64,000 bases of DNA from Candidatus Frackibacter sp. WG13 (lineage in GTDB: Bacteria; Bacillota; Halanaerobiia; Halobacteroidales; Acetohalobiaceae): positions 68,973 to 132,972 of the forward strand of contig NZ_FOTT01000001.1 of the NCBI RefSeq assembly GCF_900114655.1, written 5' to 3'. Shown one piece after another: positions 17,381-26,831 of this stretch; positions within the stretch are counted from its first letter, which is position 1; each line of letters starts with the position of its first letter. The position numbers were made by a program, and so were the translations under genes. The notes under the pieces were generated by a model. It did not search any database, was not told the DNA's origin, and worked only from the letters and a program-made list of their open reading frames with translations.

Positions 17381-18574
17381 TTATAAATACTTTGCAAATA
17401 TTCTATCCAAGATATCAATTACATTATCAATATCACCTTTTTCCACGATTAATGGCGGTAAAAATCGTAGAGTCGTCTCACTAACTGCATTAATCAATAA
17501 TCCCTTCTCTAATGCCTCATGAACTAATTTTTTAGCATCTAAGTCTACTTCTAATCCAAGCATTAATCCTTTTCCACGTACACTATTAACAAAATCATAT
17601 TTTTTAATTAATTCACTTAGCTTTTCTTCAAAATACTCTCCTATCTCAACAGTATGCTGCACTATATCTTCCTCTAAAATAGTCTTAACCGTCGTATAAG
17701 CCGCTATACAAGCTAATGGATTACCTCCAAAAGTGGAACCATGATCACCAGGTTCAAAGGCATCTGCTACTTCTTCCTTAGCTAAGAAAGCACTGACCGG
17801 AACTCCATTGCCTAACGCTTTAGCCAACGTGAAAATATCCGGTTCAATCCCGTAGTGCTCATAACCAAAAAATTTACCCGTTCTACCTAACCCTGTCTGA
17901 ATTTCATCTAAAATAAGTAAGATACCTTCTTCATCACATAGCTTTCTAACACCTTGTAAATACTCTTGATCAGCTACATTAATGCCGCCTTCACCTTGAA
18001 TCGGCTCTACCATAATTGCACAAGTTTTATCAGAAACAGCTTCTTTTAAGGCAGCCAAATCATTAAACGGTACCTCTTTAAAACCTTCCGGTAAAGGTGT
18101 AAAAGGTTTCTGATACTTCTCTTGTCCAGTAGCAGCAATTGTTGCTAAGGTTCGTCCATGAAATGACTTAGTCGTAGTAATTACCTCATATCGTTCCTCA
18201 TCTCTTACCTTGAAGTATTTACGAGCCAACTTAATTGCTCCTTCATTAGCTTCTGCACCACTATTACCATAAAAGATTCTATCACCAGCAGAGTTCTCTA
18301 CCAATAACTTATTTAATTTAGCTTGTGGTTCAATATAATAGATATTAGTACAGTGAATGACCTTATCAATCTGTTCCTTTAAAGCTTGATTAACCTTAGG
18401 ATGGCTATGTCCTAAAGCATTAACCGCAATTCCAGCTAAAAAATCTAAGTATTCATTTCCTTCTTCATCCCAAACTTTAATCCCTTCTCCTTTATCAACT
18501 ACAATCGGTAACCGACCACCAAAGACATTCATAAAATAAGCTTCATCAGATTGAATGATATCTTCCTTATTCAT
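17381..18574 (-). CDS. argD: Acetylornithine aminotransferase
   Basis: The 397-aa class III PLP aminotransferase converts N-acetylglutamate semialdehyde to N-acetylornithine. Markers are 'FYGNSGAEANEGAIKLARK' (cofactor phosphate site), 'SFHGRTLATIAATGQ', 'EPIQGEGGI', 'LLILDEIQTGLGRTG' (Asp contacting the PLP nitrogen) and 'LAKALGNGVPVSAF' with the Schiff-base lysine. 'GDHGSTFGGNPLACIAA' completes the family signature. It is the last gene of argC-argJ-argB-argD, 13 nt after argB, and followed by a hairpin. A 4-aminobutyrate or succinylornithine specificity is less likely given the operon. Confidence 0.96.
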   Translation of the reverse strand: MNKEDIIQSDEAYFMNVFGGRLPIVVDKGEGIKVWDEEGNEYLDFLAGIAVNALGHSHPKVNQALKEQIDKVIHCTNIYYIEPQAKLNKLLVENSAGDRIFYGNSGAEANEGAIKLARKYFKVRDEERYEVITTTKSFHGRTLATIAATGQEKYQKPFTPLPEGFKEVPFNDLAALKEAVSDKTCAIMVEPIQGEGGINVADQEYLQGVRKLCDEEGILLILDEIQTGLGRTGKFFGYEHYGIEPDIFTLAKALGNGVPVSAFLAKEEVADAFEPGDHGSTFGGNPLACIAAYTTVKTILEEDIVQHTVEIGEYFEEKLSELIKKYDFVNSVRGKGLMLGLEVDLDAKKLVHEALEKGLLINAVSETTLRFLPPLIVEKGDIDNVIDILDRIFAKYL

Positions 18575-18587
18575 ACTATTTCCTCCC

Positions 18588-19457
18588 TTACTTAGTCACC
18601 ATTGTGCCTATCCCTTTATCTGTAAATATCTCCAATAATAATGCATGGGTTACTCTACCATCTAAGATATGTGTTCTCCTAACTCCCTGCTCTAAAGCAT
18701 TGATACATGAATTAACCTTAGGAATCATACCTCCAGCAATTCTACCTTTCTCCATCATTACCTTAGCATCACTAATATTTAATGATGAAATTAAAGAGCT
18801 TTTATCTTCTTCATCGGCTAAGATTCCTTCAACATTAGTTAATAAGATTAATTTATCAGCATCTAAAGCAGCCGCTAAATGACCAGCAACTAAATCAGCA
18901 TTAATATTATAACTTTCTCCTTTATTACCTACTCCAATCGGTGAAACTATCGGCAAAAAGTCATCTTCAATTAAATTATCTAAAACTTGAGAATTAATCT
19001 TTTTCACCTGACCTACATATCCTAGGTCAACATCTTCATCAGCCTCTAATTCATAACTTTCAGCCTCAATCAAATTACCATCTTTACCACAGATGCCTAT
19101 TGCCTGACTTCCAAATGCATTAGCTAAAGAGACAATCTCTTTATTAATCTTTCCTACTAAAACCATCTCCACTATTTCCATAATCTCTTCAGTAGTGACT
19201 CTCAAACCTTGATAGAACTCACTATCAATCTCAAAACGGTCTAAAGTCTCACTAATCACTGGGCCTCCACCATGAACAATCACCGGATTAACCCCCACAT
19301 ACTTTAAAAGCGTAATATCCTCTAAAACTGATCTTTTAATTTCATCATTAACCATCGCATTACCACCATACTTAATCACAATCGTCTTATTACGAAACTT
19401 ACGCATATATGGTAACGCCTCAACCAATATATCAGCCTTCTTAATTAAATCATCCAT
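18588..19457 (-). CDS. argB: Acetylglutamate kinase, probably arginine-sensitive type
   Basis: 289 aa; phosphorylates N-acetylglutamate. 'IVIKYGGNAM' (ATP-binding Lys), 'PVIVHGGGPVIS' (glycine loop) and 'YNINADLVAGHLAAALDADKLILLTNVEGIL' identify it. The N-terminal helix 'ADILVEALPYMRKFRNKT' is the extension that lets arginine-inhibited enzymes form hexamers (known from Thermotoga and Pseudomonas), so feedback inhibition is expected; this suits the ornithine-recycling pathway implied by argJ. 105 nt separate it from argJ, and that gap holds copy B of the 33-bp repeat. Confidence 0.96.
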   Translation of the reverse strand: MDDLIKKADILVEALPYMRKFRNKTIVIKYGGNAMVNDEIKRSVLEDITLLKYVGVNPVIVHGGGPVISETLDRFEIDSEFYQGLRVTTEEIMEIVEMVLVGKINKEIVSLANAFGSQAIGICGKDGNLIEAESYELEADEDVDLGYVGQVKKINSQVLDNLIEDDFLPIVSPIGVGNKGESYNINADLVAGHLAAALDADKLILLTNVEGILADEEDKSSLISSLNISDAKVMMEKGRIAGGMIPKVNSCINALEQGVRRTHILDGRVTHALLLEIFTDKGIGTMVTK

Positions 19458-19531
19458 TCCCCATCACCTCTACTATAAATCAACTAATATTCCGTATACC
19501 CTTAACCTTAACCTCAGCCTCAACAACACCC

Positions 19532-19564
19532 CTGCTTCTAACTCGAAAGCTCTTTTCTGAGCTT
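19532..19564. repeat. 33-bp intergenic repeat, copy B
   Basis: Matches copy A at 16313-16345 in 31 of 33 positions and has a perfect AAGCTC-TTTTCT-GAGCTT hairpin. Its last two bases fall in the argJ stop codon. Next to it (19498-19531) the plus strand is C-rich with CCTTAACCTTAACCTCAGCCTC-like iterations. Confidence 0.8.
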
Positions 19565-20789
19565 ATGTATGATATTCCGCGTTAATCTTTACGTATTCAT
19601 AAGAAAGATCACAAGTCCAAACTCTATACTTCCCTTGCCCTAGATTAAGATTGACTTTAATATTAATCTCATCTTGAGCTAATAAATCTCTTAATCGATC
19701 GCTATCAACCTCTGTCTTCTGTCCATCAACTAATAACTTTAATCCATTAATCTCAATCCCTAATCGGTCTAACTCTACTTGACCACCAGAATAACCAGCA
19801 GCGGCTACTATTCTACCCCAATTTGGGTCTTCACCAAATAAAGCGGTTTTAACCAATTGAGAATTAGCAATTGCTCTCGCAATCAACTCGGCATCGCTAA
19901 GAGTTAAGGCATTGATTACTTCGATCTCTACAAATTTAGTAGCACCTTCACCATCCTTAACAATCTGTTGTGCTAGATTCTTAGTTACTTCCTCTAAAAT
20001 ACCTAAGAACTTATAATAATTATCATCTTTACAATTAATTAACGAGTTACCCGCTGTTCCGTTAGCCAAAATAGCTACTGTATCATTGGTGCTTTGGTCT
20101 CCATCGACAGTAATCCGATTAAATGAAGAGTTAACTGCTGTTGATAATGCTTCCTGTAATAACTGCTGTGAAATATTCAAGTTTGTCGTTAAGAATGATA
20201 GCATAGTAGCCATATTTGGTTCAATCATACCTGAACCTTTAGCCATACCACCAATAATTATCTCTTGACCATCTATTTCAAAGGTAACCGCTATCTCCTT
20301 AGGATAAGTGTCAGTTGTCATGATTGCTCTTGCTGCTCTCTTACCTCCAGCAGGGTGAAGATATCCTGTAATCTCTTTTATCCCCGCTTTCAATAATTCT
20401 ATTGGCAAAGTTTCACCAATTACCCCTGTTGATGCTGGAAATACTAAATCAGGAGCAATTCCTAAATGCTGTGCTGTTAATTCAACTATCTCTTCTGCAT
20501 CTTTAAAACCTTGTGCTCCTGTACAAGCATTAGCATTACCACTATTAATAATTAAAGCCTGAGCTCTACCATTACTCCGTAATCTTTCTCCAATGACTAC
20601 CGGTGCAGCTTTAACTTGATTCTTAGTAAAAACAGCTGCTAGCTTTGCTTCTTCTTCACTATATATTAAAGCTAAATCTTTCTCATATTCTTTTAAACCG
20701 CAGTTAATTCCAGCTCCTGAAAACCCAGGAGTATTAGTAATCCCACCAGAAATATCTTTAAAATTAATCTCTTCTAAACTACTTACCAT
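19563..20789 (-). CDS. argJ: Bifunctional glutamate N-acetyltransferase / ornithine acetyltransferase
   Basis: 408 aa. It transfers acetyl from N-acetylornithine to glutamate, recycling the acetyl group, and probably also uses acetyl-CoA. 'KGSGMIEPNMATMLSFLTTN' contains the A-T-M-L self-cleavage site where Thr becomes the nucleophile of the beta chain. 'INSGNANACTGAQG' and 'FNRITVDGDQSTNDTV' are family signatures. Start ATG 20789, 6 nt after AAGGAGGT; ATG 20795 abuts the RBS. The presence of argJ rather than argE/argA-type recycling fits the usual Firmicute cyclic pathway. Confidence 0.96.
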   Translation of the reverse strand: MVSSLEEINFKDISGGITNTPGFSGAGINCGLKEYEKDLALIYSEEEAKLAAVFTKNQVKAAPVVIGERLRSNGRAQALIINSGNANACTGAQGFKDAEEIVELTAQHLGIAPDLVFPASTGVIGETLPIELLKAGIKEITGYLHPAGGKRAARAIMTTDTYPKEIAVTFEIDGQEIIIGGMAKGSGMIEPNMATMLSFLTTNLNISQQLLQEALSTAVNSSFNRITVDGDQSTNDTVAILANGTAGNSLINCKDDNYYKFLGILEEVTKNLAQQIVKDGEGATKFVEIEVINALTLSDAELIARAIANSQLVKTALFGEDPNWGRIVAAAGYSGGQVELDRLGIEINGLKLLVDGQKTEVDSDRLRDLLAQDEINIKVNLNLGQGKYRVWTCDLSYEYVKINAEYHT

Positions 20790-20825
20790 AATCATACCTC
20801 CTTATTTATAACTACATTCATTACT

Positions 20826-21872
20826 TTATGGAAATATTCCTGCAAACTTCAAACCAGTTTCTTCCGCAAACCCTGACATTAAATTAAAGTTTTGAATTGC
20901 TTGACCACTTGCACCTTTAATTAAATTATCTATAACTGAAACAATTATTATTCGCTTAGTCCTTAAATCGACCTTTAAACCAATATCACAATAATTCGAT
21001 CCAGCCACATATTTAGTATCTGGCATCTTATTAATATCCTGAATTCTAACAAAAGGATGAGTTCTATAAAATTCTTGATATAATTTTATAATCTCTTCAG
21101 TATTAAGATCACTATTTTGATCTAAATTAGCATAAACTGTACTTAAAATCCCTCGCTTCATTGGAACTAAATGAGGAGTAAATGAAAGTATAACTTCTTC
21201 CTCTGTTAGAAATTCTAATCCATTCTCAATTTCTGATGTATGACGATGCTGAGCCACTTTATATGCCTTAAAACTTTCATCAACCTCAGTAAAGTGAGTA
21301 ACTCGACTAGGTTCTCTTCCCGCTCCTGTTACCCCTGATTTAGAATCGATAATAATTGAGTTTAAATCAACTAACTTCTTCTTGATTGCCGGCGCCAAAG
21401 CCAAAATCGACGATGTTGGGTAACAACCAGGATTAGCTACTAGACTACTTTCTTTAATCTGTTCTCGATTTATCTCCGGCAAGCCATAGATTGCTTCTTC
21501 TAATAATTGAGGACTTGTATGTTCTTGTTGATACCATTCCTCATATAATTTCTGTCTTTGATACCGATAATCCCCACTCAAATCTATTACTTTAACTCCT
21601 GCTTTACATAATTTTGGTACGATAGACATCGAAACTCCATGCGGTAAAGCAGTAAAGACAACCTCTACTCTATTAGCTAACCTTTCTACTTCTAATGCTT
21701 CGCATTTAAGATTCACAATTCCCTGTAAGCTAGGGTAAACTTCTGCAATATTCTTACCTGCAAAACTTCTTGAAGTTATCATCTCTAAATCTACTTTTGG
21801 GTGTCTAGTCAATAGTCTTACTAATTCTAAGCCTGTATATCCAGTTGCACCAATTATTCCTACCTTAATCAT
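20826..21872 (-). CDS. argC: N-acetyl-gamma-glutamyl-phosphate reductase
   Basis: 348 aa; the NADPH-dependent third step of arginine synthesis. 'KVGIIGATGYTGLELVRLL' is the Rossmann loop. 'LVANPGCYPTSSILALAP' contains the catalytic Cys, 'SGVTGAGR' and 'EVDESFKAYKVAQHRHTSEIE' (catalytic His) follow, and 'FTPHLVPMKRGILSTVYA' is the dimer-type signature. Start ATG 21872, 6 nt after GAGGTG; the GTG at 21881 overlaps the RBS. First gene of the arg operon; no argF, argG or argH occurs here. Confidence 0.96.
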   Translation of the reverse strand: MIKVGIIGATGYTGLELVRLLTRHPKVDLEMITSRSFAGKNIAEVYPSLQGIVNLKCEALEVERLANRVEVVFTALPHGVSMSIVPKLCKAGVKVIDLSGDYRYQRQKLYEEWYQQEHTSPQLLEEAIYGLPEINREQIKESSLVANPGCYPTSSILALAPAIKKKLVDLNSIIIDSKSGVTGAGREPSRVTHFTEVDESFKAYKVAQHRHTSEIENGLEFLTEEEVILSFTPHLVPMKRGILSTVYANLDQNSDLNTEEIIKLYQEFYRTHPFVRIQDINKMPDTKYVAGSNYCDIGLKVDLRTKRIIIVSVIDNLIKGASGQAIQNFNLMSGFAEETGLKFAGIFP

Positions 21873-21887
21873 TAACTTCACCTCACA

Positions 21888-21925
21888 TCTATTACTATCT
21901 ATTACTATCTATTACTATCTATTAT
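21888..21925. repeat. 10-bp tandem repeat in the argC leader
   Basis: ATTACTATCT is repeated three times without change (21891-21920) and flanked by partial copies (CATCT before, ATTATTATTT after). It lies in the untranslated leader between the promoter and the argC RBS. Probably a slippage-prone microsatellite. Confidence 0.85.
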
Positions 21926-21965
21926 TATTTTACCTAATTTATTAATAAAAACAGCATTGATTATA

Positions 21966-21996
21966 ATTATACATAAATACGAATAAAAATGCAAAT
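21966..21996 (-). promoter_or_regulatory. argC promoter with ARG box
   Basis: Minus strand TTGCAT (21994-21989), 17-nt spacer, TATAAT (21971-21966). On the plus strand, the 18 nt from 21978 (TACGAATAAAAATGCAAA) match CATGAATAAAAATKCAAK at 15 of 18 positions. The flanking TAATTATACAT is shared with the carA promoter. Confidence 0.85.
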
Positions 21997-22077
21997 ATTT
22001 TTACTACAAACCTAAGAGCATAAAAAAGAGCCAAAGTACCTACACCAAAAGATACTAAGGCAAGCTAAGATGGATAA

Positions 22078-24753
22078 TTACAATAACTGTTTAAATATTT
22101 CAACTATAATAATTGGAAGAATAGCTAGCCCTCCAATTATTACCCAATCAATTCCGCTCAAAGTTATAACTTCAAATATCTTTTGCAAAAATGGAACTAA
22201 TAGGACTGCTAGCTGTAATAGAATCGAAACTACTACTCCAATGACTAAATATCGGTTACTAAAGAAACCTATTTCTATTAGTGAAGCTTTAGACCTTAAA
22301 TTAAAAGTATGAAATAACTGAGCAAATGCTAAAGTCGCAAATGTCATTGTCTGTGCTTTAACCAATCCACCTCGTTGTAAACCTATCCAATAACCCAATA
22401 AAGCCAAAGTGCCTATCAAGACTCCTTGGGCTATAGTACTATAAGTATCTTGCTTTGAAAAGACACCACTATCTGGAGCTCGTGGCGGACGGTCCATTAT
22501 TTCTTGCTCTGCTTCTTCTAAACCTAAAGATATTGCTGGCAAACTATCAGTTACCAAATTAATCCATAATATTTGAATAGGAATTAAGGGTCTTTGAAAG
22601 CCAATAATTAAAGCAACCAACAAAGTAAAGACTTCTCCTAAGTTACAAGAAAGCAAGAATTGAATTGAACGTTTGATATTATCAAAGATACGTCTACCTT
22701 CTTTTACTGCTGTAATAATCGTAGCAAAATTGTCATCAGTCAACACCATATCCGCACTTTCTTTTGCTACATCTGTTCCTTTTTTACCCATTGCTGTACC
22801 TATATCCGCATTCTTGAGGTCCGGAGCATCATTAACTCCATCACCAGTCATTGCTACTACATTACCTCGTTTTTGTAAATTCTTCACTATTCGCACCTTA
22901 TGTTCTGGTGAAACCCGAGCATAAACTCTAACCTTATTTACTCTTTGTTCAAATTCAGCAGTAATCATCTCTTCTAATTCTGGACCTGACAATGCTAAAT
23001 TACCTTTATTAGTCAAACCTATCTCCTCAGCAATAGCCAATGCTGTAGCTTTATGATCACCTGTAATCATTATAGGTTTAATTCCTGCCCTTTTACATTG
23101 ATCAATAGCTTCTTTAACTTCTGGTCGCGGTGGATCAATCATAGCAACAAAACCAACAAAGACTAAGTCTGTTTCAATCTCTTCATCCTTTAAGTCTGAA
23201 GAATAATCGTCTAATTGACGCCAGGCTATCCCTAAGATTCTTCTCCCCTTGCTAGCTAATTCTTCGTTTAACTTTAGCAATTCTTCTCTTTTATCATCAC
23301 TAAGCTTATCAATGCCATTAGCTGTGTAGATTAGATTAGCTTTCTCTAAAATAACATCTGGTGCTCCCTTAGTATAGACTTCTACTTTTGATGCTTCCGT
23401 CTGATAGATAACTGACATTATCTTTCGTTTTGAATTAAATTCTATCTCTCTCTTCTTATCATAACTATTTATTAATTCTTCTCTGTTTATGCCACTTTTA
23501 CTACCTAAGACTAATAATGCTCCTTCTGTAGGATCTCCTAATACTTGCCAGTCTCCTTTTTCAGTTTTACTTAACTTAGAGTTATTGCAAAGTAGACAAG
23601 TTTTAAATAGTAATTTTAAGCTTAACTTAAAGTCTGAATTAATCTCTTTACCATCAACTGTAAAGCTACCTTTAGGAGCATAACCATCACCACCAACCTT
23701 TATTTCTTCATAATCAGGTAAAGTCACCTCCCTAGCTACCATCTTATTTTGAGTTAACGTTCCAGTCTTATCAGTACAGATAGCTGTAGCTGAACCTAAA
23801 GTTTCTACTGCTGGAAGCCGCCTAATTATTGCATTATTCTTAATCATTCTCTGCATTCCTAAGGCTAAAACAATAGTTACAATTGCAGGCAATCCTTCTG
23901 GAATTGCGGCTACTGCTAGACTAACCCCAGTCATAAACATAGTAAATGGCTCTTCCCCTTGAATGATCCCCAATATAGAAACAATAGCACTCAAGAACAA
24001 AGCTCCAATTCCTAGCTTCTTACCTAGCCTTTCTAAACGCTTCTGTAAAGGAGTCTGTTGTTGGTCAACCGCTTGAATCATCTCCGCTATCTTACCAAAT
24101 TCAGTATCCATAGCCGTAGCCACAACTAATGCTTTCGCCTGCCCTGATTGCACAGTCGTTCCTTTAAATAACATATTAGTCTGGTCTCCTAAAGCTACTT
24201 CATCTTCAAGAATTACATCAGCATCCTTCTGCACAGCCACTGATTCACCAGTTAAAGCTGCCTCTTGTACTTCTAATCCATCACTAGAGATTATTCTAAG
24301 GTCAGCTGGGACTGCATCACCGACTCCTAAATTAACTATATCACCAGGTACCAAATCTCTTGAATCAATCTCAATCCATCTCTCATCTCTAAGTACTTGA
24401 GCACTAGGAGTATCCAATGCTCGTAAAGCCTGCAAAGAGTTTTCTGCTTTATTTTCTTGTACTACTCCTAACACTGCATTTAAAATAATAATGATTAGAA
24501 TAACAATTGAATCTTTAAGTTCTCCTAAAAATCCAGAAACCAAAGCAGCTAATAATAAGATTATAATCATAAAATCTTTAAATTGGTCTATTAACATCTG
24601 AAAAATACTACGTCGATTAGTCTCTTCAATTGTGTTCTCGCCATATTTATCTTTCCTTTTTTGTACTTCATTAGTATTCAATCCTACTTTAATATCAGTC
24701 TTTAGTTGATTAATCACATCTTCAATCTTTAACTTATACCACTTTTCTCTCAT
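22078..24753 (-). CDS. Calcium-type cation-transporting P-type ATPase (P2A)
   Basis: 891 aa. '[14 protein letters not shown]' holds the phosphorylated Asp, 'LTGES' the actuator loop, '[19 protein letters not shown]' and '[18 protein letters not shown]' the hinge. '[19 protein letters not shown]' (TM4) and '[15 protein letters not shown]' (TM6) carry the Ca2+ site II-type residues, so Ca2+ export is most likely, though Mn2+ is possible. Ten membrane segments fit SERCA/PMR1-like pumps. The N-terminal cation-ATPase domain begins '[26 protein letters not shown]'. It stands alone, with two hairpins in its leader (24831-24904). No recognisable yybP-ykoY riboswitch precedes it. Confidence 0.93.
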   Translation of the reverse strand: MREKWYKLKIEDVINQLKTDIKVGLNTNEVQKRKDKYGENTIEETNRRSIFQMLIDQFKDFMIIILLLAALVSGFLGELKDSIVILIIIILNAVLGVVQENKAENSLQALRALDTPSAQVLRDERWIEIDSRDLVPGDIVNLGVGDAVPADLRIISSDGLEVQEAALTGESVAVQKDADVILEDEVALGDQTNMLFKGTTVQSGQAKALVVATAMDTEFGKIAEMIQAVDQQQTPLQKRLERLGKKLGIGALFLSAIVSILGIIQGEEPFTMFMTGVSLAVAAIPEGLPAIVTIVLALGMQRMIKNNAIIRRLPAVETLGSATAICTDKTGTLTQNKMVAREVTLPDYEEIKVGGDGYAPKGSFTVDGKEINSDFKLSLKLLFKTCLLCNNSKLSKTEKGDWQVLGDPTEGALLVLGSKSGINREELINSYDKKREIEFNSKRKIMSVIYQTEASKVEVYTKGAPDVILEKANLIYTANGIDKLSDDKREELLKLNEELASKGRRILGIAWRQLDDYSSDLKDEEIETDLVFVGFVAMIDPPRPEVKEAIDQCKRAGIKPIMITGDHKATALAIAEEIGLTNKGNLALSGPELEEMITAEFEQRVNKVRVYARVSPEHKVRIVKNLQKRGNVVAMTGDGVNDAPDLKNADIGTAMGKKGTDVAKESADMVLTDDNFATIITAVKEGRRIFDNIKRSIQFLLSCNLGEVFTLLVALIIGFQRPLIPIQILWINLVTDSLPAISLGLEEAEQEIMDRPPRAPDSGVFSKQDTYSTIAQGVLIGTLALLGYWIGLQRGGLVKAQTMTFATLAFAQLFHTFNLRSKASLIEIGFFSNRYLVIGVVVSILLQLAVLLVPFLQKIFEVITLSGIDWVIIGGLAILPIIIVEIFKQLL

Positions 24754-24830
24754 AAACCTTCCCTTCTTTTTTGAAAATTTGGTATTATGAATTTGAATAA
24801 ATCTTGAATGAATTCACATACTATTAATGC

Positions 24831-24871
24831 GAGTAACATACTAAGCATTTATAATTCCTTAGGTGTTACTC
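24831..24871. other. Inverted repeat in the Ca2+-ATPase leader
   Basis: GAGTAACA (24831-24838) pairs with TGTTACTC (24864-24871); an inner AAG/CTT adds to the stem. It is not followed by T. Possible mRNA or protein-binding element upstream of the ATPase gene. Confidence 0.55.
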
Positions 24872-24877
24872 TTAAAG

Positions 24878-24904
24878 CAGATGCCTTTCTCTCCTAGGCA
24901 TCTG
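24878..24904. terminator. Terminator of the 64-aa gene
   Basis: CAGATGCCT (24878-24886) pairs with AGGCATCTG (24896-24904). It directly abuts the stop codon at 24908; the T tract is better on the plus strand (TCTTTATTTTT) than on the minus, so it may also stop opposing transcription. Confidence 0.65.
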
Positions 24905-24907
24905 TCT

Positions 24908-25102
24908 TTATTTTTCTGCCTTAGAACCTTTCTTACCGGTCACTTTAATCCCATTATTTAGGCCTTTAATTCCCTTTACACTACTAATAAGATTTTGAAT
25001 CACTTCTAAAGCTCCTACCTCTAAATCATCAGCTAACTTATCTTTGACTAGTAAACTCAAACTATCACCTTTTACTTCTGGATTATTTCTTTCTTCTGAC
25101 AT
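24908..25102 (-). CDS. Small hypothetical hydrophilic protein
   Basis: 64 aa, ATG 25102 after AGAAGGAGGGGTGTGA. The middle 'LVKDKLADDLEVGALEVIQNLISSVKGIKGL' can form amphipathic helices and the tail is very basic (GIKVTGKKGSKAEK). No cysteine, signal peptide or membrane segment. I do not recognise a family. The strong RBS and following hairpin make it a real gene; it is transcribed ahead of the Ca2+-ATPase but separated by hairpins. Confidence 0.65.
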   Translation of the reverse strand: MSEERNNPEVKGDSLSLLVKDKLADDLEVGALEVIQNLISSVKGIKGLNNGIKVTGKKGSKAEK

Positions 25103-25170
25103 TCACACCCCTCCTTCTAAGGCTGGTTAAATATATTATATCTAGCTCCTTAAGGATCTATACTTTCCTA

Positions 25171-26724
25171 TCAAAATGATTTCTGCATAATATGGTCATG
25201 AGGTAACTCTTCTAAATTATTTTTTAATTTTTCTTCGCCGGTATTAATTATAATTTTAAAGATATCACTCTCTGATATATTCTCATCTTGTAAATCATTC
25301 ACTATTTTATCTAAATCGCCAATAACCGATTCAAAAAGTCCTATCTTTTGATAAAGGAGATTCAATACTTTCTCTTCAATAGTTCCCCTAGTAGAGAGAT
25401 TATAGATCTCTACATCCCTGCTCTGCCCTAATCGATGAACACGCCCAATTCGTTGTTCTAATTTCATTGGATTCCATGGCAAATCATAATTAATAATTAC
25501 ATTACAGAATTGTAGATTGATACCCTGTCCTCCAGCTTCAGTACTAACTAAAACATCTCCCGCTTCAGCAAACCTATACTTAGCCCATTCTTTTTGTGTA
25601 TCTGTCAAGCTACCATCAAATTTAACCGGCATAATCCCTCGATTATAAAGATAGCGACAGATATAATCCTGAGTAGCTAAGTATTCAGTAAAAATAACTG
25701 CTTGTCCGTCGACCTTCTTTAGTATTTCTTCCACTATCTTGACCTTTTGATTAATTGTAATACCTTTAGCTAAATTTAATAGTTTTCTTAATTGTGGTTT
25801 AATTTCTTCTGATGCAGACTCCATAAAGTCTTTTAAAGTATTAATCACCGCAAAGGAACTACTACAGATCTCTCGTTGCAAAGTAACTAAATGTAAAATA
25901 CTTTTATTTTCCGAAACACAACGTTGATATTCTGCTTTAATTAAGTCAGTAAGCCCATCATAAAGTCGTTGTTCGGAAGGTGATAACTTAAGAGGAATTA
26001 GCTTTACCTTACGCTCAGTATAATCCAATTTAGACTCTACTCTTTTATTTCTAATCATAACATTTGATAATTTATCCTTTAAAACTTCATATTTTGGTGT
26101 TTGTCTTTCAAAATTAGTTTTAAAATCACTATAATTCTTAAATAATTTCGGCTTTAAAAGAGAGATTAAATTATAAAGTTCTTTTAATTCATTTTGAATA
26201 GGAGTAGCAGTCAAAAATAGCATATATTTAGGAGAGAGATTATTAACAAACTTCCAATTCATAGTCTTGTTATTCTTTAATTTATGTGCCTCATCAACTA
26301 TGATCATGTCAAAACCACGGTCATATATATAGTTACAATGAGGCTCTCTCTTTGCTAAATCGATAGAAGCAATCTGATTATTAAAGTAATGCCACCCCTT
26401 GCCTTTACGATTATTAAATAGATCTATATCAAATTTATTTGTTAATTCTACCCACCATTGGTAGCCTAAAGAGGCTGGTGTTAAAACTAAAAAATTATCA
26501 ATTTCTCCTCTTAAGAGATATTCTTTTATAATTAAGCCAGCCTCAATTGTCTTACCCAAGCCTACCTCATCAGCCAATAATGCTCTTCCATCTAATTCAT
26601 TAATTACTCGATTAGCCGTCTCTATCTGATGCGGATATAAACCGAAATTATTCTTAGACCAGAATTCACTCAATTCATCTATTACCAATAAGTTATTATC
26701 GATTGCCTCTTGCTTAACTACCAT
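25171..26724 (-). CDS. SNF2-family DNA/RNA translocase
   Basis: 517 aa. 'LADEVGLGKTIEAGLIIKEYLL' (Walker A), 'DMIIVDEAHKLKNN' (DEAH box), 'LFLTATPIQNELKELYNLI' (motif III), and in the C-terminal lobe 'VSTEAGGQGINLQFCN' and 'LPWNPMKLEQRIGRVHRLGQ' (motifs V-VI). This is the compact bacterial RapA/HepA-like SNF2 core without extra N- or C-terminal domains. Start ATG 26724, 6 nt after GGAGTG. Such lone SNF2 proteins act in transcription recycling or mobile-element defence; the neighbouring 159-aa unknown may be a partner, but this is inference. No DISARM or similar genes are present. Confidence 0.88.
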   Translation of the reverse strand: MVVKQEAIDNNLLVIDELSEFWSKNNFGLYPHQIETANRVINELDGRALLADEVGLGKTIEAGLIIKEYLLRGEIDNFLVLTPASLGYQWWVELTNKFDIDLFNNRKGKGWHYFNNQIASIDLAKREPHCNYIYDRGFDMIIVDEAHKLKNNKTMNWKFVNNLSPKYMLFLTATPIQNELKELYNLISLLKPKLFKNYSDFKTNFERQTPKYEVLKDKLSNVMIRNKRVESKLDYTERKVKLIPLKLSPSEQRLYDGLTDLIKAEYQRCVSENKSILHLVTLQREICSSSFAVINTLKDFMESASEEIKPQLRKLLNLAKGITINQKVKIVEEILKKVDGQAVIFTEYLATQDYICRYLYNRGIMPVKFDGSLTDTQKEWAKYRFAEAGDVLVSTEAGGQGINLQFCNVIINYDLPWNPMKLEQRIGRVHRLGQSRDVEIYNLSTRGTIEEKVLNLLYQKIGLFESVIGDLDKIVNDLQDENISESDIFKIIINTGEEKLKNNLEELPHDHIMQKSF

Positions 26725-26831
26725 TGATTTCACTCCTTTTCTGCATTCAGACTTCATATATATTTAGAATATCCACTTCTAGTCTCTATAATAACGGTAG
26801 TTTAATACAGAAAAGAAAGTAATTGTCCTAA

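Noticed and set aside
21888-21925. CRISPR-like repeat
   Set aside because: Unit is 10 bp and contiguous with no spacers; a microsatellite explains it. No CRISPR array or cas gene was seen anywhere.
24754-24907. yybP-ykoY (Mn2+) riboswitch ahead of the P-type ATPase
   Set aside because: The conserved loops of that riboswitch were not found in the leader; only two simple hairpins are present.
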